Positions 1 to 4,608 of a DNA stretch of 5,591 nt are shown one piece after another (within the stretch, counting starts at the first letter, position 1; each line of letters opens with the position of its first letter). The position numbers and the translations under genes are program-made. The DNA is taken from the NCBI GenBank assembly GCA_012329085.1, contig JAAXQB010000114.1, positions 1 through 5,591 of the forward strand. Reading direction: 5' to 3'. Under the pieces are notes generated by a model. That model saw nothing but the letters and a program-made list of their open reading frames with translations. It made no database searches and had not been told where the DNA came from. The DNA comes from Methanosarcinales archaeon (GTDB lineage: Archaea; Halobacteriota; Methanosarcinia; Methanosarcinales; Methanosarcinaceae).

Positions 1-351
1 ATATGCCAAAACATTAAACCCAGAATCTATGAGCAATTTACTTAGATACCCATTACCTGCACCGAAATCACAAATCTGCATTTTTTTGAGAGGAGATAAT
101 ATATTTAAATATTTGATATATTTCACTAATTTTTTAGATCGGCCTTTCCACCCACAATCGACATTGTTAAAATACTCATTGTTGTATATTTTAGATAAAT
201 CATAATTTTTTGATTCCGGGGCAATTATTAGACCACACGATTCACACTGTAAATATTTCACCACACAATTAAGTGAGTGTGAATATTTATTAATTTCGTA
301 AAATGCTGTTGAATTACAAATACATTTTTGTACTTCGGTTTCAGGCATCAT
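1..351 (-). CDS. Class I SAM-dependent methyltransferase, N-terminal part (runs off window)
   Basis: This is a 117-codon open frame from ATG at 351 to the window edge, so the C-terminal part is missing. Residues 95-103 read DFGAGNGYL, the glycine-rich SAM-binding motif I of class I methyltransferases, preceded by a hydrophobic strand (MQIC). The N-terminus carries C10-x-C12 and C36-x2-C39, a spacing that could bind zinc; paired cysteines ahead of a methyltransferase domain are known in some sugar methyltransferases of surface-glycan clusters. The start is one of two adjacent ATG codons (351 or 348). No strong Shine-Dalgarno site is visible; a GGGA lies about 8 nt upstream. The substrate cannot be told from this part. 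The FkbM-like and glycosyltransferase genes in the window suggest a glycan or nucleotide-sugar target, which is inference. Repeat copy A, with a TATA-like box, lies 130-200 bp upstream. Confidence 0.85.
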   Translation of the reverse strand, partial: MMPETEVQKCICNSTAFYEINKYSHSLNCVVKYLQCESCGLIIAPESKNYDLSKIYNNEYFNNVDCGWKGRSKKLVKYIKYLNILSPLKKMQICDFGAGNGYLSKLLIDSGFNVLAY

Positions 352-480
352 ATTTATTTCCCATACTGTACATTTTATTTTAATTACTAAATTTTTGGAC
401 TTGTATAGTAAGCAACTGAGATCATTTTAGGATTCTTTTCATTATTTGTTTTAATTTATTTATTGCTCTTGGTTGTTTTT

Positions 481-556
481 TATATTAACAATCATAGCCT
501 TCATATATAAATTTATGGTTTTAAAAATTAATTCTATTGCTATTCAATAATACTAT
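481..556 (-). repeat. Interspersed repeat, copy A (TATA-like box)
   Basis: This segment matches the left part of copy C (4175-4250) and the distal part of copy B (about 1681-1730). Read on the minus strand, the best-conserved stretch is ACCATAAATTTATATAT (about 502-517), followed by a diverged A+T-rich stretch. Copies A and C also share AATAGAATTAATT on the far side. The shared core resembles an archaeal BRE/TATA promoter element facing the methyltransferase start at 351. That role is inference; the repetition itself is seen directly. Confidence 0.65.
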
Positions 557-599
557 ATTTAAAATTTTATTTTTTATTATAGTTTTAATGTTTAAGTTA

Positions 600-665
600 A
601 ATACTATTTTTCCTAATTTAATCTACTACTATTTTTGCTATTAAATGTTTTGTTTCATTAATTTC
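600..665 (-). pseudogene. Remnant of a second FkbM-like gene
   Basis: Read on the minus strand, this stretch encodes EINETKHLIAKIVVD, a stop, then IRKNSI. It aligns codon for codon with residues 29-50 of the intact FkbM-like protein at 1769-2719 (EISETKHLIAKILID, Q, IKQNNI). A TAA replaces the codon for Q44, and another TAA lies just before the aligned block at the place of Q28, so the fragment cannot be translated. Weaker similarity (CTT AAA TAA GTA against CTT GAA AAA GTA) may carry the remnant to about 700, towards the protein N-terminus. The other end fades near 600, next to repeat copy A. I read it as the debris of a paralogous or recombined copy of the methyltransferase gene. Confidence 0.7.
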
Positions 666-766
666 TTATAGCATATAAAATATAATTTCTACTTATTTAA
701 GACGCAGAAAAAAAAATTTCTTATTATATAAGATGCGATAGCTTATTTCATCGATTCTTTATTTCG

Positions 767-810
767 CCCATTCTCTTTCAGAAGATTGTTCTTGTAGATG
801 AATGAGCGTT
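767..810. repeat. Degenerate CTCATTC/GAATGAG hairpin remnant
   Basis: GAATGAGCGTT at 800-810 equals the right arm and spacer of the hairpin at 4512-4534. A possible left arm GCCCATTC (767-774) pairs with one mismatch but leaves a long loop. The following AATGTGC also recalls the third stem type of the 4575-4595 hairpin. It is probably a decayed copy of the same hairpin family. Confidence 0.4.
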
Positions 811-895
811 AATGTGCTTTTAAAATCTTGACAATCTGCGTATATCTTAAGTCCAATTATCAAATTTATTCTTTCTTGTTTTTTTCATTAATTTT

Positions 896-1231
896 TTATC
901 TATAAACTTTTTCTCTTATCTCAAATTTCAAGATGTGTATTGTTTTCTTTTCCTTTTCAATGAAATAAATAATCTGGTGGTTTCCAATCCTAACTCTATA
1001 AGTATTTTCTGCACCTTTAATCTTTTCAATTGGAAATCCCTCCAAAGAAGAGAATTTATCTCTAAAATATCCAATAGTAACGCAAATTTATTTAGATGTG
1101 CTTTTGCAATAACTCTGAACTTTTTATCCACCCCTATACTAAATAAGGTATATGTTGATAAGGTGCTTTTGTGCTTTTGCAATAGCTCTGAACTTTTTAT
1201 CCACCCCTTTGTGAACCACTATTTTGTACAT
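896..1231 (-). pseudogene. RelE/ParE-family toxin pseudogene
   Basis: The start ATG at 1231 follows the antitoxin's terminal TGA (1238-1240) by 6 nt. The N-terminal part reads MYKIVVHKGVDKKFRAIAKA and then runs into stops. A 39-bp stretch (1170-1208) is repeated at 1097-1135 with one mismatch, 73 bp apart, so the frame is lost and GVDKKFRVIAKA reappears. A second shift near codons for DIL restores the C-terminal RelE signature: FPIEKIKG, AENTYRVRIGN, HQIIYFIEKEKKTIHIL and REKVYR, ending with TAA at 896-898. In this family the YRVRxGxxRIIY strand is the typical core and the toxin is an mRNA endonuclease used in the ribosome. This copy cannot be made as a single protein. The family call rests on the C-terminal block and on gene order after a short antitoxin. 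Confidence 0.82.
1097..1208. repeat. 39-bp direct repeat inside the RelE pseudogene
   Basis: Bases 1097-1135 and 1170-1208 are identical except for one position (1112 against 1185). The two copies are separated by 34 unrelated bases, giving a period of 73, which is not a multiple of three. The duplication therefore shifts the RelE frame and is enough to inactivate the gene. The near identity suggests a recent event. Confidence 0.9.
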
Positions 1232-1237
1232 GAAACT

Positions 1238-1435
1238 TCACACCGAAAGTTCCTTTTTCAGTTCCTTCCATTCTATATACTCAACTTCCAATAATTCTTC
1301 TTTTATTTTCTAAATTTCCAAAAGTTATTCTTTTGAAATATTTTCTCTTAGAATTATATTACCTTTCATCGCCTCGAGTTTCTCTCTTATCTGTATCACT
1401 ACCGTATAAATTTCTTTTAGCAATGTTTCATTCAT
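1238..1435 (-). pseudogene. RelE-partner antitoxin pseudogene with two nonsense codons
   Basis: The frame opens at ATG 1435 as MNETLLKEIYTVVIQIREKL, continues to NISKE, then meets TAA (codon 37, 1325-1327), LLEI, and TAG (codon 42, 1310-1312). It then runs on as KIKEELLEVEYIEWKELKKE to a TGA at codon 66. Both stops are one G-to-T change away from a Glu codon. The charged helical sequence, the 66-codon length and the position 6 nt upstream of a RelE gene fit the short RelB-like antitoxins common beside archaeal RelE toxins. GGATGA 6-11 nt upstream is a fair Shine-Dalgarno site for ATG 1435; an in-frame ATG at 1444 is the alternative. Pyrrolysine read-through of the TAG is not a rescue, because the TAA stop comes first. 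Confidence 0.75.
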
Positions 1436-1465
1436 CTCTTTCATCCTTTTTTTATTTTTTTAATT

Positions 1466-1490
1466 GTATATAACTTATAAAGTTATATAC
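1466..1490. repeat. Perfect 11-bp palindrome GTATATAACTT-N3-AAGTTATATAC
   Basis: Arms 1466-1476 and 1480-1490 are exact reverse complements around the 3-base loop ATA. The same arms occur exactly at 3264-3288 and with one mismatch at 3616-3640. Here the palindrome lies 31 bp upstream of the antitoxin start, where an autoregulatory operator would be expected. The copy inside the PIN coding frame argues that it is part of a mobile repeat instead. It is the first module of the composite element that runs to 1558. Confidence 0.85.
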
Positions 1491-1558
1491 TAAACATCCA
1501 GTCTCTTTGAGAATGATGTTCGAAGAAATTTCTAATAGCTCATTCAGAATGAATGAGC
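1491..1558. repeat. Linker and hairpin modules of composite palindromic element, copy I
   Basis: After an 11-nt spacer, TCTCTTTGAGAATGA (1502-1516) matches exactly the same segment in copy II (minus strand 3604-3590), at the same 11-nt distance from the palindrome. An AGAAATTTCTAAT linker (about 1523-1536) follows. Then a perfect hairpin: GCTCATTC (1538-1545), loop AGAAT, GAATGAGC (1551-1558). The linker plus hairpin is repeated at 4498-4532. Confidence 0.75.
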
Positions 1559-1591
1559 ATTATTTTGTATTCGCTTAAATCAGTTGCTTTA

Positions 1592-1730
1592 ATTATTGAT
1601 ATTTTGATATTTTCAATATGTTTTATTTATTCTCTATTATACAATGGACAATTTGTAGTCATTTATTCACATCCTTGATTATCCTTTATATAAATAATCA
1701 TATAGTCCATATATAAATTTATGGTTTTTA
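1592..1730 (-). repeat. Interspersed repeat, copy B
   Basis: This aligns along its whole length with 4079-4213 (copy C), with scattered substitutions and a few small gaps. Shared blocks include ATTATTGATATTTTGAT, ACAATGGA, CTTGATTATCCT and ATATAAATTTATGGTTTT. No convincing reading frame is shared, so it is not an obvious gene duplicate. On the minus strand it contains TATA-like boxes and lies upstream of the RelE-antitoxin remnant; on the other side it abuts the 3' end of the FkbM-like gene. A duplicated promoter region or an old non-coding mobile element would both fit. Confidence 0.8.
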
Positions 1731-1768
1731 TGGACATTTAATAACGAGAATTGATAAATACTTCATAA

Positions 1769-2719
1769 CTACTTAAATAAATCCTTTATTTTTATCAGTC
1801 GTTTTTCCTCAATATCATAAATATCCATATCCTTAATCAATTTAACTCTTTTTTCTCCAGAAATATATGTTAAATTACCTTTCTCATCCACAGATTCTCT
1901 AAATTTAGATTTTATATAAGATTCTTCTATTCTCTTAATTTTAATATTCCCAATCATATCCTTTCTGACAAAATATGCATTATTGCCATTTTTAGTAGAA
2001 CCAACAAAAAAATAACCCTTTTTATCAGCTAAAAGAGATAATGCTTTCAAAGATGCTCCAAAATATAAATTCGAATAGTGTGCTTTCGTTCTATCAAAAT
2101 TAGAATCATAAGGCACAGTGATGGCATGCTTGTTTCCAAATATACTATTATATTCTACAATTACAATAATTGGGTTAATCACATTTATACTTTCCCAAAT
2201 CCAATAATCATTGCCATCTATATCAATATGTAATAAACCTATTTCGCCTATAAAGTTATTTTTTGATAATAATTCATTTATATTGTCTTTGTTAACAAAA
2301 CAAGAAATGGCTGTTAAATCAAATTTCCAGTAGATTTCATCATTCTTAATAAAATTTATATGTCTTGAATTGGAATCCATCACGAGACCTTTCCAATTAT
2401 TATTAATTAATAAAAATCTTGTATTGGATTCGGTATAGTTTCCAACTCCAAATTCTACAAATATTTGAAATTCCTCTGGAATGTCAATATTATTAATTAA
2501 ATATTGTATAATACCGTCATCGCCCCACTGTGAATAAACTTTAAATTCAGTATCGTGGATATTTTCATAAATATTGTTTTGCTTAATCTGATCTATTAAT
2601 ATCTTTGCTATTAAATGTTTTGTTTCGCTAATTTCTTGATTAATTTTTGCAATTTTAACTACTTTTTCAAGAATTGGAAATCTATTTATCATCCTTTTAA
2701 TAAATTTTAATAGCATCAT
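1769..2719 (-). CDS. FkbM-like SAM-dependent methyltransferase (surface-glycan cluster)
   Basis: This intact frame encodes 316 residues. The Rossmann SAM-binding core is clear: SQWGDDGII (63-71), motif I VEFGVGNYTESN (88-99), LVMDSN (112-117) with the acidic residue expected to hold the SAM ribose, and HIDIDGNDYW (164-173), the post-core acidic motif. VEYNSIFG (188-195) and YFGASLKAL (219-227) are further blocks I associate with FkbM-like proteins of O-antigen and S-layer glycan clusters. Such enzymes are generally predicted to O-methylate sugars; the substrate here is unknown. No signal peptide or membrane helix is evident, so it is probably cytoplasmic. The start is the first of two ATG codons, without a Shine-Dalgarno site. 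It stops with TAG. The gene looks more A+T-rich than the glycosyltransferase and is flanked by repeats and broken genes, which suggests separate acquisition. Remnants of a similar gene lie at 600-665. Confidence 0.85.
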   Translation of the reverse strand: MMLLKFIKRMINRFPILEKVVKIAKINQEISETKHLIAKILIDQIKQNNIYENIHDTEFKVYSQWGDDGIIQYLINNIDIPEEFQIFVEFGVGNYTESNTRFLLINNNWKGLVMDSNSRHINFIKNDEIYWKFDLTAISCFVNKDNINELLSKNNFIGEIGLLHIDIDGNDYWIWESINVINPIIVIVEYNSIFGNKHAITVPYDSNFDRTKAHYSNLYFGASLKALSLLADKKGYFFVGSTKNGNNAYFVRKDMIGNIKIKRIEESYIKSKFRESVDEKGNLTYISGEKRVKLIKDMDIYDIEEKRLIKIKDLFK

Positions 2720-2783
2720 ATTTTTAATTCGAATATATTTTTTATTTTAGTTTTGGATTCAAAATTCATTTTTCTCTCTAACA

Positions 2784-2800
2784 TCTTATATATTTATATT
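2784..2800 (-). promoter_or_regulatory. Possible TATA box for the FkbM-like gene
   Basis: On the minus strand AATATAAATATATAAGA lies about 65-80 bp upstream of the ATG and is the best TATA-like candidate in the spacer. It would place a start site some 40 nt before the gene. The surroundings are so A+T-rich that chance matches are common, so this is weak. Confidence 0.3.
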
Positions 2801-2870
2801 TTACTTTTTATTTGTTAGAATTTTGAAGTGTTTTATTAAACAACATCAATAATAAATAATACAACAATTT

Positions 2871-3050
2871 TTATATTAATATTGTTTTATCCTTTCCTTT
2901 TAGATATTCAACAACTTTTTTTTACCTTTCATTTAGTTCTTTTAAAATTTTATCATTGATATGATATTTTCTAAAAGCCATAATTTTCATTACCAGCTAT
3001 CCCTTCAAATAATGGTTCTGATACATCATAATCTAAACATTTATGATTTA
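2871..3050 (-). pseudogene. Unrecognised coding remnant downstream of the PIN pseudogene
   Basis: On the minus strand one frame reads CLDYDVSEPLFEGIAGNENYGF up to TAG at 2971-2973, and a shifted frame continues FRKYHINDKILKELNER, a TAA, then KKVVEYLKGKDK, ending with TAA at 2871-2873. Joined across one frameshift and one stop, this makes a plausible C-terminal protein segment with a charged helical tail. I do not recognise the family; a sulfotransferase- or transferase-like C-terminus is only a guess. It overlaps the last codons of the PIN remnant, so the two were probably brought together by deletion. Confidence 0.45.
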
Positions 3051-3574
3051 TTAAATCTAAAGATTTCATCAAATATATTCCTTTTTACCCTAAATTTCAT
3101 TTCTTGTAAATCCTGATAGAGCATATTTAGTTCATATTCAATAATCTCTAAATCCATCAATCTTCTTATAATTCCCAATGTTCCTTTAATATTTAGACCA
3201 ATTCGTCCGGCTTCTGTTTTTGCTACATTATCGTCTAAAACAAGAAATTAAAAATTTCTTTGAGTATATAACTTTACAAGTTATATACAATAACAAAATC
3301 AGCGAACTGTTCCATTGCTATATCTATAGCCTCAGATTCTCCCCCTTCCTAATCTTTTGCACAAGGCTTCAACCATGCGCATATTTTTTGCATGAACTAC
3401 AACAACACGGTTTGATCTTAACAGCGATTTCAGTTTCTCTGATGGTATGTCTTCTTTTTGTAAAATTTCTTTTTGTACATAAACCGGTATAATTATTTTA
3501 GAAAAAAATCCTATGGCTGAATCGATGATATTTAACTTTGAGAGGAATATCAATGAGGAAGTACGAAAAATTAA
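3041..3574 (-). pseudogene. DUF3368-type PIN-domain toxin pseudogene (VapC-like)
   Basis: Three pieces assemble into a near-complete PIN toxin. The first (about 3574-3335) reads RTSSLIFLSKL, then IIIPVYVQKEIL, then ALCKRLGRG. It has no start codon and Arg stands where the first catalytic Asp of a D-T/S-S motif is expected. A run of five G (3341-3345, where four fit) shifts the frame into GESEAIDIAMEQFADFVIV. After a 47-bp palindromic insert (3242-3288), the frame resumes as LDDNVAKTEAGRIGLNIKG and TLGIIRRLMDLEII, ending with FRFNKS and TAA at 3041-3043. GESEAI, LDDN and the LGLxxxGTLG-like block are characteristic of DUF3368 PIN proteins, which are predicted metal-dependent RNases. The partner antitoxin lies directly upstream. 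Start loss, frameshift, in-frame stops and the insertion make it dead. Confidence 0.85.
3242..3288 (-). mobile_element. 47-bp palindromic insert in the PIN toxin gene (copy III)
   Basis: The insert interrupts the PIN frame between codons for FVI and V-L-D-D. It consists of two adjacent palindromes. One is GTATATAACTT (3264-3274), loop TAC, AAGTTATATAC (3278-3288), with arms identical to those at 1466-1490. The other is AAGAAATT (3242-3249), loop AAA, AATTTCTT (3253-3260), which resembles the AGAAATTT linker of the other copies. The exact ends are ambiguous by a few bases, and I see no clear target-site duplication. It introduces a TAA four codons after the junction. Confidence 0.75.
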
Positions 3575-3640
3575 ATTTTTTTCTCTAACTCATTCTCAAA
3601 GAGAATGAGTGTTATGTATACAATTTTACAAATTATATAC
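3570..3640 (-). mobile_element. Composite palindromic element between antitoxin and toxin (copy II)
   Basis: Read on the minus strand from 3640, the palindrome GTATATAATTT-N3-AAATTGTATAC (one mismatch between arms) is followed by an 11-nt spacer. Then comes a perfect 10-bp hairpin with arms ACTCATTCTC and GAGAATGAGT (3588-3610 on the plus strand, 3-base loop), then an A-rich linker. Module order, the 11-nt spacing and the segment TCTCTTTGAGAATGA match copy I at 1466-1536. The element fills the whole gap between the antitoxin stop (3643) and the recognisable toxin sequence, and its far edge falls close to the codon where the first catalytic Asp is missing. It probably replaced the toxin start. 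Confidence 0.7.
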
Positions 3641-3642
3641 AA

Positions 3643-3897
3643 TTAAAAACAGCTATCATTCGACCAAGTTTTCTCTATCTTTACATCATTTATAGTGAGA
3701 TAGGAATAATCTATATCAAACGCTTCAATCAATTCTAAAAAGCCGTCTTTTGTCATATTCATTATTTCTGATGCCTTTGCAAGACTCATCAATCTCAATT
3801 TAAGAGCACTAACTACGATTAAATTTTTTTCTTTATCTTGTATATTATTAAATAAAGGGACTGCCTCTATTATAGGTTTCAGCATATCTATTTGCAT
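3643..3897 (-). CDS. UPF0175-like antitoxin, apparently intact
   Basis: From ATG 3897 the protein has 84 residues: MQIDMLKPIIEAVPLFNN at the start, then KLRLMSLAKASEIMNMT and KDGFLELIEAFDIDYSYL, ending with KTWSNDSCF. The block LxSLAKASEIMNMTKDGFLELI is the helix-turn-helix-like core of UPF0175 antitoxins, which bind their own promoter and a PIN-domain (often DUF3368) toxin. A Shine-Dalgarno site GGAG (3906-3909) stands 8 nt upstream of ATG 3897 and favours this start. An in-frame ATG at 3918 would add seven residues and overlaps the TGA of the upstream remnant as ATGA, so translational coupling is an alternative. The toxin next to it is broken, leaving an orphan antitoxin. The C-terminal tail may have been altered when the adjacent palindromic element arrived. 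Confidence 0.8.
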   Translation of the reverse strand: MQIDMLKPIIEAVPLFNNIQDKEKNLIVVSALKLRLMSLAKASEIMNMTKDGFLELIEAFDIDYSYLTINDVKIEKTWSNDSCF

Positions 3898-3914
3898 ATT
3901 ATTAACTCCTATTT

Positions 3915-4052
3915 TCATTTTTGTTTGCGTTCATACGCAACTAATTCATTCACATTCCATGCCTTATAAACCGCATCTTTGTTATCTCCAAATTTAATTT
4001 ATAGTTTAATTCTGACATCATCACCGTCTGTCTTTAAATATGGAATAATGGC
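3915..4052 (-). pseudogene. Unrecognised coding remnant upstream of the antitoxin
   Basis: On the minus strand a frame reads AIIPYLKTDGDDVRIKL, a TAA, then IKFGDNKDAVYKAWNVNEL and VAYERKQK, ending with TGA at 3915-3917. The composition looks protein-like over about 45 codons with only one internal stop, and the TGA overlaps the ATG at 3918 as ATGA, as in an operon. I do not recognise the family. It may be the end of a third gene in an older TA operon. No start codon is preserved. Confidence 0.4.
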
Positions 4053-4078
4053 AATAATAAAGCAACATTTTTATGGAT

Positions 4079-4250
4079 ATTATTGATATTTTGATGTTTT
4101 CAGTATGTTTTATTTTTCTCTATTTACACAATGGATAGTTTGCAGTCATTAATTTACATTCTTGATTATCCTATATATAAGTAATACCATCCTATATATA
4201 AATTTATGGTTTTATAAATTAATTCTATTGCTGTTCAATGATAATATATT
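4079..4250 (-). repeat. Interspersed repeat, copy C (longest copy)
   Basis: This copy joins the parts shared separately with copy B (4079-4213 against 1592-1730) and copy A (about 4175-4250 against 481-556), so it best shows the full unit of roughly 170 bp. It contains a short internal repetition: TATATATAGGAT appears twice on the minus strand, about 20 bp apart. The conserved ACCATAAATTTATATAT (4193-4208) is TATA-like and faces the antitoxin genes below 4052. Confidence 0.8.
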
Positions 4251-4322
4251 CAATACCCTCATTTTTTAATTTAATAGATGTGTATAAAATATTTATTTCA
4301 AAACTTTTTTTTATAGTATATG

Positions 4323-4471
4323 GAGGCTGTCTAGCAATTGAAATTTCGTGTACAAATTAATTAATATTTATCACATTTGGGGCAATATTTATAAAATTAT
4401 AATTAATAATTACCCAATTGGGATAAAATATAACTTAAATGTATAATGTAAATTAGTTATTGGACAGCCCC
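4323..4471. mobile_element. MITE-like element with short terminal inverted repeats
   Basis: The left end reads GGAGGCTGTCTAG (4323-4335); the right end, as reverse complement, reads GGGGCTGTCCAAT (4471-4459). Their GGCTGTC core is identical, with a few differences around it. The roughly 149-bp interior has no gene. G+C-rich GGGGCTGTC-type ends in such A+T-rich DNA are typical of insertion-sequence termini, so this looks like a non-autonomous derivative or a deletion remnant. No clear target-site duplication is visible, although both flanks contain TATA. Confidence 0.55.
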
Positions 4472-4493
4472 TATAATTTATAGAATTATATAC
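4472..4493. repeat. Degenerate palindrome of the GTATATAACTT family (copy IV start)
   Basis: GAATTATATAC (4483-4493) resembles the right arm of the palindrome family, and TATAATTT (4472-4479) pairs with most of it across a 3-base loop. The left end is cut at the MITE-like element boundary. It is followed by GAGAGAAATTTTCAATAG and a CTCATTC hairpin, the same module order as copy I. Confidence 0.5.
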
Positions 4494-4511
4494 TGAGAGA
4501 AATTTTCAATA

Positions 4512-4595
4512 GCTCATTCGGAACGAATGAGCGTTTGCTTGTTCAAAATGAACAAGCGTTTGCTCGTTCGGAAAGCACATTCGGAACGAATGTGT
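4512..4595. repeat. Array of hairpins with differing stems but constant design
   Basis: Three stem-loops share an 8-bp stem and a 5-base loop. First: GCTCATTC/GAATGAGC around GGAAC (4512-4532). Second: GCTTGTTC/GAACAAGC around AAAAT (4537-4557). Third: GCACATTC/GAATGTGT around GGAAC (4575-4595, one G-T pair). A half unit, GCTCGTTC followed by GGAA (4562-4573), lies between the second and third. Spacers are GTTT. Where a stem base differs between units, its partner differs too, so pairing is kept. The array begins 14 bp downstream of the glycosyltransferase stop, so in its mRNA it could act as terminator or 3' stabiliser; no clear U-tract follows. Confidence 0.85.
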
Positions 4596-4608
4596 GTTAT
4601 CTCGTAAT

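Larger units (their letters stand above)
352..895. other. Gene-free, very A+T-rich spacer with repeat and gene debris
   Basis: No intact gene is supported in these 544 bases. The spacer holds the 5' leader of the methyltransferase, repeat copy A (481-556), a short remnant of a second FkbM-like gene (600-665, perhaps reaching about 700) and a half hairpin with GAATGAGCGTT at 800-810. I see nothing interpretable in the remaining bases. Confidence 0.6.

Noticed and set aside
928..1182. 84-codon open frame on the minus strand as a gene of its own
   Set aside because: It contains a piece of the RelE toxin (GVDKKFRVIAKA), but its last half is read out of the frame that carries the RelE C-terminal motifs. 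It is part of the pseudogene.
935..1294. 119-codon open frame on the plus strand
   Set aside because: It lies opposite the RelE and antitoxin remnants, whose family motifs are clear on the minus strand. Its translation is a low-complexity F/N/S-rich shadow.
1238..1435. Read-through of the antitoxin TAG as pyrrolysine
   Set aside because: An in-frame TAA precedes the TAG, so pyrrolysine insertion could not restore the protein.
2716..2769. 17-residue ORF overlapping the FkbM start (stop TGA within ATGATG) as a leader peptide
   Set aside because: It has A/T-driven composition, no good ribosome binding site and no conserved feature; chance is sufficient.
3220..3492. 90-codon open frame on the plus strand
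   Set aside because: It is antisense to the PIN toxin remnant and to the palindromic insert, with no recognisable motif.
3332..3553. 73-codon minus-strand frame as an intact small protein
   Set aside because: It starts at TTG inside the PIN sequence and ends at a frameshift in a G-run. It is the N-terminal piece of the pseudogene.
1466..3640. CRISPR array built from the repeated palindromes
   Set aside because: Copies are far apart, differ in orientation and have no regular repeat-spacer spacing.
4472..4608. Classical intrinsic terminator for the glycosyltransferase
   Set aside because: The hairpins are strong, but no clear U-tract follows them on the minus strand, so termination is only a possibility, given under the hairpin array.
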